Shown piece by piece: positions 1 to 8,509 of a DNA stretch of 19,367 nucleotides. Source of the DNA: Russula earlei (lineage: Eukaryota > Basidiomycota > Agaricomycetes > Russulales > Russulaceae); NCBI GenBank assembly GCA_025769875.1, contig JAGFNK010000877.1:1-19367 (forward strand), written 5' to 3'. Both the position numbers and the translations under genes were made by a program. A model generated the notes under the pieces. That model searched no databases. It was not told where the DNA came from and saw only the letters and a program-made list of their open reading frames with translations. The stretch's first letter is position 1, and each line of letters starts with the position of its first letter.

Positions 1-6
1 GTCAAG

Positions 7-430
7 ACTCACTGTTGAACAATCCAGTTCAAGAGCAAGGGATAATTTCAAACAAGTCAGTAGATGTCCAAGACAGCATGGGCAAGAAGTAGAGTCCAAA
101 GCAGTACCAAATACCAAAGAGGTATGGTTACTGGTAGAGTCGAGCAGGTACACAGGGAAGAGGCCAGAATGATCACAAGGGGACGGTCCTTAAAGGAGTA
201 TCCCAGGGATAGAGAGTGCCATAAACAAATGGACTGTCTGAGGACTGTCTGCTACTTTATTGAGCACTTATATGCTACAAGAGAACTGCTAAATAGGGAA
301 CAAGTCTTAACCTTGTTATCAAGCACAATTGATGGATGAGTAAGAAGTCAGGGTACACTTACTGAGCATGCTCAGTCATGCCCAGTAAGCTGCTGAGTAA
401 GAAGGCTCCTATTGATGAGTAAGAGCCTTA
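7..430 (-). repeat. LTR-like repeat, left copy (reverse orientation)
   Basis: Read on the minus strand this copy parallels the right one: a TATA-like stretch near 264-275, an AATAAAG signal near 257-263, then a CT-rich part running to the GTTCAACAGTGAGT end near position 7. Similarity to the right copy is near-perfect at 7-35 and 308-351, good across 236-430, and weak in 40-230. A perfect 16-base palindrome, ACTGAGCATGCTCAGT, lies at 361-376. The outermost bases (1-6) differ from the right copy, so the end is either degraded or cut by the window. Confidence 0.55.
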
Positions 431-432
431 CT

Positions 433-1539
433 GTCCACATGTTCATTGCCTTAGTACACATGCTAAGCACCTGATTCATTTACTGTTAGTTAGTTTAGGG
501 CTGGTCATTTGAGGACTTGTAGTGGGGCTTGCTGTATGTCGATTGTGCCGAGAATTGCTCACATGACAATGCATGTGCAATATTGTGGACACCTCTACTC
601 ACCCCCTTTGCCCATGTGAACAGGGTGGCACCATAGAGGCTGGGTTTCCTCTATTAAGGAAGGGTCCTTCAAGGGCTCTCTCCAGGAACTGGTTCATGAC
701 ACTATTGAGAAATGGTTGAGATATGGCAGTTTGAAATTTTGCACTCAGATCATACCCAAAATCAAAACTTCAAGAACTAAGAATTAGACCCCAACTCTTG
801 GGCTGCACCTAGATACAGTACATGAGATCCCACTGTCAAAGTTTCAAGTAAATGAATTGGGAAACAGTTGAGATATGGCAGTTCAAAGTTTTCCACCCAT
901 GTCAGCACCCAAAAATTGACATTTCAAGAACTGGATATTATGCTCCCATATTTTAGCTGCACCTAGATACAGTATATAAGGTTCTACTGTCAAAGTTTCA
1001 AGGCAATCTGTTGAGCAACTGTTGAGATATAGCAGTTTTGATTTTGCACTTAAAATGATATCCAAAAATGGCAAGTGCAAGGTCACATGAAAATGACAGT
1101 AACTGGGCTGAGCTGTAGCATTATGGTTGGTTGAGTGATTAACATCAATGACAGATGCTGAATGTCATGAACCATTTCCTGGAGAGGGCCCTTGAAGGAC
1201 CCTTCTATATTAAAGGAAACCCAGCCTCTATGATGCTACCCTGTTCACATGACCAAAAGGGGTGAGTAAAGGTGTCCACAATATTGCATGCACATTTTTG
1301 TGTGATCGATTCTAGGCACAATTGACATACAGCAAGCCCTACTTAGTGGCAACCCTTCTAGCTATAAAAGATAGTATTAAAGACTCCCTAAGGACCCTTT
1401 AGGACCATATAAGGTGCCTTACAGGCATCACTAGTCCACTGGCCAAAATACCCAAAGTCCCCAAATGACTGGCCCTAAACTAACTAATAGTAAATGAAGC
1501 AGATGCTTTGCATGTGCACTAAGCAGTGAACACATGGAC
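433..1539. repeat. Fold-back element with long inverted arms
   Basis: Positions 433-701 match the reverse complement of 1163-1539. The outer ends read GTCCACATGTTCATTGC at 433-449 and GCAGTGAACACATGGAC at 1523-1539. Long stretches align, for example the segment around the AATATTGTGGACACCT block and the one around AGGCTGGGTTTCCT. The right arm carries roughly 100 extra bases, near 1359-1455, that the left arm lacks. The 460-base centre is made of tandem repeats. No transposase is present. I infer a non-autonomous fold-back or large MITE-like element nested in the surrounding repeat; the family name is unknown to me. Confidence 0.6.
715..1081. repeat. Tandem repeat, period 152-154 bp, about 2.4 copies
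   Basis: The unit begins GTTGAGATATGGCAG at 715 and 867, and GTTGAGATATAGCAG at 1021, so the spacing is 152 then 154 bases. Within each of the two full units the same landmarks follow in order: a TTCAAGAACT block, CTGCACCTAGATACAGTA, and CTGTCAAAGTTTCAAG. The third copy stops after about 60 bases. The array fills the loop of the fold-back element at 433-1539. Confidence 0.75.
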
Positions 1540-1654
1540 TGTTGTAAATTACCCCCTTGATGGCTTGTCCCTACCTTTTTTTTACTATTGTTCTTTTCTG
1601 TCACCCCCCCTCTTGGTTACCATTTTACCCCTTGATGCTGATGATCTTTTATTG

Positions 1655-1710
1655 TGTTTCACCTATCATGTTTTACCTATTATGTTTCACCTATTGTGTT
1701 TCACCTATTG
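1655..1710. repeat. Minisatellite, four 14-bp units
   Basis: Four head-to-tail units lie at 1655-1668, 1669-1682, 1683-1696 and 1697-1710. The consensus is TGTTTCACCTATTG; the last two units are identical and the first two differ at one to three bases. It sits in pyrimidine-rich repeat DNA with no gene. Confidence 0.8.
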
Positions 1711-1917
1711 TTCAAGTTCCTTTTGCTATTACCTTTATCTATTGTTCTACATATGGTACTGTACAGCCTCGCTAGATACAGTATTTAAGCACCTGTAGAA
1801 GCTGGGGAATCCCCAAGCTTAGCTTTGTCCCATTTCCTGTTGCATCCCTTTGCCCTGTACTGTCTCTCAATCACAGCTTGTGTTGTGCTGGCTTATACTC
1901 TGCTTGACTTGAGCTTG

Positions 1918-2148
1918 TCACAAGGAACCCTCATGTTCCTCTTCCTCCTCTGCTTCTCCATCATCGTCATCCTCTTCTGTGAAACTGTTACCGAGTGGTT
2001 TGGGGTCCGGAAGATGCCGGAACACCTGAACTATGGACTGCACCAGTTGCATTATGCAAGATGTACTGAAGAAGCAATGAGTAGCATTGCTTCTGTCCCA
2101 GATGTTCCTGTACCGCCACGTACGTTGATTCCTTGATTGGGGAAGCAC
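1918..2148 (-). other. Unrecognised acidic reading frame, possibly a transposon gene remnant
   Basis: The minus-strand frame encodes up to 76 residues and ends in a run of Asp and Glu (EEDDDDGEAEEEEEHEGSL) before its stop. This local GC-richer patch differs from the AT-rich flanks, and the other strand is also open here (1825-2136). I recognise no domain. An acidic C-terminal tail is found in many transposon-encoded proteins, so it could be the end of a decayed transposase. It could equally be chance coding on low-complexity DNA: the plus strand is simply rich in TCTTCC and TCATC. There is no convincing start codon. Confidence 0.2.
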
Positions 2149-2394
2149 TTAATGCTTCCAGCACCGAGATCGTTTACATAGAAGCAACCTCGCTTCTATG
2201 AGCTGCCTTTTGCTTCTATAGCACCAACCAGTACTACAGTAGTATGAACCTTATCCCTGTAAGGCTATATAAAGCCTCCAGTAGAAACAGTTGAGCCTTA
2301 AGCTCGACTTAGTTTGCCAATCCCAAACAGTTGACTCCTACCCCGTCTGCAGAGCCCCTCTCATCTTGTTGTCATACTCTAGAAGGATCTAACA
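2134..2394 (+). mobile_element. Probable solo LTR of a retrotransposon
   Basis: The segment starts TGATTGGGGAAGC and ends TCTAACA, the TG...CA form of an LTR. A TATATAAAG promoter-like box lies near 2269-2277, followed by an AG/CT-rich leader. The flanks are TTCCT (2129-2133) and CTCCT (2395-2399), a near-match to a 5-bp target duplication. A 9-bp stem, CATAGAAGC...GCTTCTATG with a 6-base loop, lies at 2177-2200. An alternative right end is ATCTGCA at 2442, followed by TTGGTAGG, which might be a primer-binding site. No second copy or pol gene is visible, so I call it solo; the Copia or Gypsy class is not settled. Confidence 0.45.
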
Positions 2395-2679
2395 CTCCTT
2401 CCCCTCCACGAGTATTGCTTGCTTGACTCAAGCATATCTGCATTGGTAGGACGCGTTTATAGACGCGACTATTGATCTTATTTAAGGCACTTTGGAGCCT
2501 TAACAGAAACCAGGAGATCACTCTGTCTGCGGATTAGGTCATCCTTGACTTAGTCTTGAGATGCTAAACCCCCAAACCAGTCTCCTTGAGCCGGCCCCAC
2601 TGAAACCCCTTGAACCAAGTCACAGGGACTTGGCCCCACTGAACCTTGAGCTAACACTCTTATGGCTGCAATGCCATAA

Positions 2680-3120
2680 CATGGACACTGGAAGCCCTTA
2701 CTCAGCATTATGGGCCTTCTTACTCAGCAGCTTACTGAGCATGACTGGGCATGCTCACTAATCATACTCTGACTTCTTACTCATCCATCAATTGTGCTTG
2801 ATAACAAGGTTATGACTTGTTCCCTATTTAGCAGTTCCCTTATAGTTATATAAGTGTTAAATAAAGTAGCAGACAGTCTTCAGACTGTCCCATTTGATTT
2901 GTGGCACTCCATTACCAAGGGTACTCCTTTGTGACCACCCTATCTGGTACAATCTGGCCCTCTCCTTCTGTGAACATCTCTCACAGCCAGTACCAGATCC
3001 TCTCTGGTACTTGTTTGGACATTGCTCCTAGTCAATTTTGTCCTTGAACTCAGTCAACTCATCTCTGAGTTCTTGTCTCACTCTTGAACTGGATTGTTCA
3101 ACAGTGAGTTCGTTCTAACA
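2680..3120 (+). repeat. LTR-like repeat, right copy (forward orientation)
   Basis: Reverse-complement partner of the left copy. On the plus strand it has TATATAAG at about 2848-2855, an AATAAAG polyadenylation-like signal about 15 bases later, and a pyrimidine-rich tail ending CTAACA at 3120. A TATA box and poly(A) signal this close together, with a terminal CA, are typical of a retrotransposon LTR. The inner boundary near 2680 is approximate because the match to the left copy fades there. Confidence 0.55.
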
Positions 3121-3465
3121 CTGATTGGCAGTTGACATGGCCATATGATGAACTCCTGACTTTGATAGGATCATGATAAGAGTTCTGTTTTTGGTTGAGT
3201 TGGAGGCAGTTACTAATTAGCAGATGAGTTGCCTGTGCTATGGTGAATGGCTCCTCTTTTATAGGATGTTATTAAAATCTCTGTTGTTTCTCATGGCAAG
3301 GCTAATAATTGAGGGGTGTTCAAGTCAATTTCAGTATCTAGGAAGAATGTAGAGTGAAATTTTAATAAAGTAAGTGTAAAATGACATGAATCCAGTGAAT
3401 TGATATGGATTGTTCTGCTAGATGACATGAAGATTATAGAGAATTACACATTGTAATTTTTCCTC
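3121..3465. other. AT-rich spacer, nothing recognised
   Basis: I see no gene, RNA or repeat here. All reading frames are short and broken, and the base composition matches the repeats on both sides. It may be older decayed repeat sequence. Confidence 0.5.
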
Positions 3466-4240
3466 CACTCAAAAAGGGATCACACCCAGTATGAGTGATA
3501 CTAAAGGCATATTAGGGCCTTTTAGGCCCCTTTTACCAACCGAGAATTCTTGAATCTTGAACTTGAACTTGGATTTTGGTATTTTCCGGGAGTGATGGGA
3601 ATGACAGGTGTGATGTAAGTGACATAATAAACTAATATGAGTCCATTTCAAATATGAGTTATTTTTCGGTGTGATTTGCTGGGTTTACATATGATATGTA
3701 AAAGATTTTTTCTAACCTTCCTTCCACTCCTTCCAAGTGGGGTATTGCAAGCATGTCATTAAGGCAGAATATGTGTCACCAATGTGTGGGTGCACATCTT
3801 TGTGCAAATTTTGTATGTGCAGCTCTGGTGAAAATGGGGCTGCAAGCACCCAGATGTTGAGCTAGTTGGACTGCTCGACTCCGAGTTTGACACTGACACA
3901 CCATGTGTAACCCCATATATGCAAATATGCAAATGACAACAGAAAAAAATGCATATTAATTTATTATATACATCATATCACTTACATCACTCCTGTCACT
4001 CCTGTCACTCCCAGAAAATCCCGAAATCCAAGTTCAAGTTCAAGATTCAAGAATTCTTGGATGGTAAAAGGGACCTTATTAGAAACTGAATTTCAAACCC
4101 AAACAGAAACTTTTGAAACTCAAGGATTTTTCAGAGACCACAAATATAATTGCTAAAATGGGCCTTATAAGGAAACAGGATTTCACATGGTGATGATTGT
4201 GAGATTATGATATACCTCCTCTCCCTTTATCCAAAAAGGA
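3466..4240. repeat. Second fold-back element (different family)
   Basis: Inverted arms lie at about 3466-3655 and 3950-4240. The core match joins the left segment GAATTCTTGAATCTTGAACT (from about 3543) to its reverse complement near 4035-4060, and the left GTGATGTAAGTGA segment to TCACTTACATCAC near 3978. The outer ends are AAAAAGGGATCACAC on the left and, on the right, AAAAAGGATTACACA in direct rather than inverted sense; the inverted outer match is weaker. The right arm has about 100 extra bases. The loop, 3655-3950, contains no gene. No sequence is shared with the element at 433-1539, so I take it as a separate non-autonomous family. Confidence 0.5.
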
Positions 4241-4350
4241 TTACACATGCAGAGAATGCTCATGGCCCACCTAAGGCGCACCCCTTGGGCAAAGCCCAAG
4301 AAAGCTTCAGCTTGTTGATTGATTAGTTGATGATTCGCATATGGCTACAT

Positions 4351-5652
4351 TCACCGTCTCTTAGGTGGTCCCTTTGGCCTAGCGAAAGCGACTCCAGGTA
4401 GCCCCACACTGTTTGGCGTGCCAATCCGACTGGGCTCGTTGCTCTGCCCAAGTTCTGTACGCAAAAACGACGCGTCTAATTCGTGAGGATCGGACGTCTC
4501 TACCTTGCGAGGCGCAAGTAAGAGTGTCGGGAGAAGAGATTTTGCTGTCTGATAAACGGAGGATGAACCGGATGAATACAACATCCGGTGTTTCACGGGT
4601 GACCTAGTCGGGCAAGAATAAATGAAAACTGCTCAAAGTGAGATACTATGAAATTTGGGCAGGGAGAGCGGCCGGCTCACTGATGCGTCGTCCAGGTGCA
4701 GCATCGGACCAAGAGAAGAAACGCGAAAGCTGTGACAACTGTTAGCAACTAAAAGTTCAAGGATGTTCCATACGCACATGGTTCAGATGAGGGAATCTTT
4801 TTCTCGAGTTCATTCACTGAAGTAGCGCTCGTCTCGCCAAGCGTCAGAGTTTCAGTAGAAGGATCGATAGACTTCAGAGTGACGCGCTTAAGCCGGCAAA
4901 ATAACTGGAGAGATGACCAAGAGCTTACAATGGTTACTAAATGATCTTCGGTAGCATCTGCGAGGTTCCGAACAGCGGCTTCCACGTCGTTTGACCACTT
5001 CAGGCCAACGCCAGGTCCGAAAGGACTTTTCCTGGCAGCACTGGAGTTGAAGGGGGCACTTCCAGCTTCTCGCTCAGTTGCTTTGATATCCGCCATCTCC
5101 TGCTCCCTAGCACTCATTGGCTTCGGGGCAGCGAGATGGTGTTTGTGCGCAGCATATCCCGCAGGAGTCAGGTCCTCTTTAGAAGTGGCAAAAATAGTGT
5201 CCGTGAAGTGTGTTGCACCCAATGATTTCGTCACGGAATTACGCGTGGAGGCCATAGATCATCTAACTAGCTGTTAGAAGGTGCAGGTGCGATGTTATCG
5301 TTGGCAGGTACCTTGTCCCTAATCTTAGCCGTATCTGGGACATAGTGGACTGCAAGCCATGCGGAAGGAGGGTCGTCGAGACGGACAAGGACATATGCTG
5401 GAACATCATCATCTAGCAGCGATTGAAGATGACTCAGATCGTTTTCGAGTGTTGAGGATGGCGAAATGGTCGCGTCGGTGACAAGTGTCTCTACCGGGTG
5501 AGAGGTGAGATGGGACTGAACTTATGGGACTGGCAGTTGTGCAGACCATTCCGAATAGATATCTTGAGAAAGCGAACATTCTTGGAAGAAACGGCATCTG
5601 CAAATGAGGATGCTAATTCTGGTGATACGGTGATGCCAGACGTGGCGGACAT
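4351..5652 (-). CDS. TWF1: Twinfilin, ADF-homology actin monomer-binding protein
   Basis: Twinfilin binds ADP-actin monomers and filament barbed ends and promotes actin turnover at the cortex. Exons: 5652-5547, 5490-5312, 5262-4929, 4871-4778, 4729-4681, 4628-4351. Introns are 48-57 bp, and intron 4 carries a TGCTAAC branch site. The product is about 345 aa, normal for the family: first ADF-H domain about residues 8-135 (KNVRFLKISI, DDVPAYVLVRLDDPP), a linker with AAPKPMSAREQEM, second ADF-H domain about 175-315 (FIYSCP, SPVKHRMLYSSG), then a basic tail ending ARPKGPPKRR. Two one-base insertions, near 5252 and near 4711, break the frame; with them removed, all phases and the total length close. 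The start ATGTCC at 5652 gives the usual MSATSGITVSPE-type N-terminus. Its start lies 68 bp from that of the divergent PEP7 gene. Confidence 0.9.
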
Positions 5653-5720
5653 GATGGGAAGGACGGACGGCCGTTCGCCAATTATAAGTCAACCTTGGCT
5701 CGAGCGTAATTGCAACTCTG
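5653..5720. promoter_or_regulatory. Compact bidirectional promoter, twinfilin/PEP7
   Basis: Only 68 bp separate the two divergent start codons. The interval holds a CCAAT box on the plus strand (5678-5682) running into ATTATAAG, and a GGACGGACGG direct repeat. Transcription of the two genes must start within or close to it. Shared control is inferred, not shown. Confidence 0.5.
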
Positions 5721-8217
5721 ATGAACACGCGCACCACCACTTATGTTCCCTACCAGGCCTACAAGGTATGTCCCCAATCGTTTGCCTACCTAATTGACTG
5801 AAAATGTTGCCAAAAAAAAGCCAAAGAGATATTCTCATACGTTCACTAATAGCAAGCCGTCTATCTCGCCTACTCCCTCGCCGCCGCCAGCGCCTTCAAA
5901 TTCTCTGCCAGAGCCCGACGCTCCCTCCGTCCCACCTGATCCTCAGGCTCAACGACACTCTCCTGAGACCGTCAGGAACGTTGTCCCCAATGGATTGCAT
6001 GTCATAACAGCACCCTCGGCTTCAGCTTTGTTTCCCTCCACCCCAGCTCTGACGCCAACATCGTCAATCAGCCTTGCGCGAGCTGACGTACCACGGGAAA
6101 GAGCGAATTCCTTGTCTTCTCGATCCCTTAATATTTTCGAAACAACATTAGCGTCTACTTCTCCTTTATCGGCATCGGATGTGAGACCTGCCGCGTCCTC
6201 GAGCTCTAGCTCATCCCAGTCCCAGAACCCAATACGAACTCGGAGGACGTCCACATTTCGCCACATCCCCTCACGTTCATCACAGACACCTCTTGTTTCC
6301 TCTCCTTTGAGCCCAGGAAGAGATTATTCGCGAACAGTATCAAGGACCATCGATCCAAATAGTCCGCAAAGATCTCACAGTCGCCTTTCAACCGTCACCC
6401 TCCCAAATGACACCTCACAGCCACCACCTACCCAGGATATGCCTTCTGGCAGGGCCACGACAATCAATCACCCTCAGAACAATGCAACACAACCCGACCG
6501 ACGTATCGTGACGGAAATTGTAGACGGTCATCCACCTGCTGTGCTGCTGCCTGTGCCTGTGCAAAAAGCGCCATCTTCATCACCGTCGCTAACCCCCCCT
6601 GCCTCTGCATCGCCCGTTGCATCACCCTCGCCATCTTCGACACGTACCAGTACACCTGTGCGACAGTCAGCACCTTATCGCCCTGGGTTCCAGCCAAAGG
6701 GCGTGTATCGACCTCTTACGGATGAGTTTCACGAATTGCGCCGATGTCGCCGCGACGTTGGACGCGTAGAGCAGACGCGCTTGGAACGTCGCCTCGAGAA
6801 GTTGATAAAACTGCACTTTGGCGAAGATACCGATAAAAAAGGCAATGGCTCGCCCGAAGCAGCCGAAGAGGATGTCCTCGATATGGGAACTAGATATCAA
6901 AGCATAGGACCAAGCGATCTTTGGCGAGGCGTAATTCAGAATCAAGTCACAGCTGGAGGCAAGGCCGATATTCGAGGTTGGTTCAACTTCACGTTGTCTA
7001 CGTCGCGCGAACCTTGACCCTTGTCATATTTTCTTATAGCAGCCGAACAGAAGATCACACCCTGGCAGAACGACGCAGACTTCTCTCAATGTCCTTTGTG
7101 CGCGTACGTGAACCGTCCATGTTCTGTCTGTCAATCTCACTCATCGTTGTCTATTAGGGCGTCATTCCACCCGATAACGAATCGCAAGCACCATTGCCGT
7201 CTATGTGGGCAAGGTTGTGTGTTCCTTGCCTGTCAAACACCCACAACGACCCGTCCACCTGCTCGCTTCTTTTTGTCTCTGATTCAAAGTCGGGTCAGAT
7301 AGAAGAGGTTAGCGAGGGTGTTGACTATGGTGTCCGGCGACGGACGTTTAGTTCGGTAGGACATGGCACAAGTAGAGATGGGATCAGTCCTGAGGAGAAG
7401 TTCTTGAGAGGCGTCAGAATCTGTCGCGAGTGCCGCCCTGCGTTATTGTAAGGTGCTTCGTCCATCGCGTCTCGACCATGCATTTATTTTCTCTTGCTCA
7501 GACGCAAGCAGTATGCACAGGACAGAGCTCGATCGCCGACATACTCAAAACTCTACGACGTGTTCATGAGTCTGGAGAAGGAATCGAAGACGCTCTGCCT
7601 CAATTCCAAGAGCTCCTGTTGACCCTCAGGTAGGTTCACCCTCAACGCTGCCCATGACAGCCCGGGTGACCACTCACTTCAGCTCCGACGATCACCCCAC
7701 GGCAGACGCGTCCGCGGCAAGAAAGAGGTTATTGGACGCTTTTGCGCAATATGACGCTCTCGCCAAGCGAATTCGAGCGCTTCCTACCTCAGGTCCCGGA
7801 AGTTCCCAGGACAGAGTCCTGGCAGCTGTGCACACTAGATCTAATCTCTTTCTACAAAAGCATATGTTTCCATTACAGGTAGGTACTGGGAGTGATGTAT
7901 CAGCCCTGTCCTGTTAACCCGTAGCGATATAGTCCCTGCCGAGGCCTTCAAAATCAACGTCCCAGCAAGCTTCGTCGGCCGATGTCCCTGTCATCGATCC
8001 AGACTCGCAGCTCGCGCACGCTCTTCAACCCCTGCTCGAGCAAGAAGCCCTCCTTGAGTCCTTCATCGAGGAAGCCAAAGCTCATCGCAAGTTCGAAGAC
8101 GCAAAAACGTTGAAAACGAACTTGCACGAGATTCAGGCGGAGATCAGCAAGGTCGTCGCAAATGCGCATGACGACAGATTCATGTCCGCGCAAGGAGACG
8201 GGAAGTCGACTAGTTGA
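5721..8217 (+). CDS. PEP7: PEP7/VAC1-like FYVE zinc-finger protein, endosomal docking
   Basis: Members of this family (yeast Pep7/Vac1, animal rabenosyn-5) bind PI3P and Rab5-type GTPases and promote vesicle docking at endosomes. Exons: 5721-5765, 5821-6976, 7040-7103, 7158-7447, 7502-7629, 7683-7878, 7933-8217. The start is the ATG at 5721 (MNTRTTTYVPYQAYK); the long open frame itself has no ATG at its head and is joined by a 55-bp intron. The product is about 720 aa: Ser/Pro-rich disordered residues 20-340, a charged helix before the finger (about 350-385), a FYVE domain about 405-510 (WQND, CPLC, NRKHHCRLCG, VVC, RICREC), and a helical C-terminus (LLESFIEEAKAHRKFEDAKT) like the Rab-binding end of the family. 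Frame breaks: one-base insertions near 7213 and 7251, a one-base loss near 7582. The length closes after correction. Confidence 0.85.
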
Positions 8218-8308
8218 AGTTCTGCTATCGTCCCATGTCCCTTGCCATACAATTACGACTGTACGACCTTTGTTCCTTGCTTCCATTTAGCATACACCGC
8301 ATCTTTCG

Positions 8309-8314
8309 AATAAA
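8309..8314 (+). terminator. Possible poly(A) signal of PEP7
   Basis: AATAAA lies 92 bases downstream of the PEP7 stop codon, in the 292-bp gap before the convergent SOG2 stop. The position suits a 3'-end signal, but fungal poly(A) signals are loose, so this is only suggestive. Confidence 0.3.
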
Positions 8315-8509
8315 ACACGCTACAACGGATGGTCGTTTGTTCCTCCTAAGCACGGAGGAAGCCGTGTTTTCAGAGAGAGCGGCTGAGGGTCTAGATTCTC
8401 ATCGGATGGGACAACGAGGGATAAAGTTGTGTGAATGAGGTGGATAAGCAAGTTTATGGTAGACGCATGAGGGGTCGTCATGTGTGAGGCATTATACAAT
8501 GAGGGCGAA

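Larger units (their letters stand above)
1..3120. mobile_element. Composite repeat nest bounded by inverted LTR-like copies
   Basis: This stretch holds no recognisable cellular gene. It is bounded by two copies of one repeat in opposite orientation: positions 7-35 match the reverse complement of 3081-3109 without mismatch over 29 bases, and 308-351 match that of 2769-2812 over 44 bases. Between the copies lie a fold-back element, a minisatellite, an acidic reading frame and a probable solo LTR. I see no reverse transcriptase, integrase or transposase motif, so whatever is here is non-autonomous or decayed. It may be one element with long terminal inverted repeats of about 430 bp, or two solo LTRs that landed in opposite orientation. 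The left edge is cut by the window, so a target duplication cannot be tested. Confidence 0.6.

Noticed and set aside
64..339. 91-codon plus-strand frame at the window start
   Set aside because: It lies wholly in the left LTR-like repeat, antisense to its signals, with no domain.
2561..2761. Gag-like 66-codon frame after the solo LTR
   Set aside because: It runs into the right LTR-like copy, has no gag motif, and its proline richness comes from a short repeated CCCACTGAA segment.
4351..4596. Separate small gene of 81 codons
   Set aside because: It is the last exon of twinfilin; the Met is internal to the conserved SPVKHRMLYSSG stretch.
5794..5820. TTG at 5794 as the start of the FYVE protein
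   Set aside because: It lies in an intron; the ATG exon at 5721-5765 joins in phase and gives a natural N-terminus.
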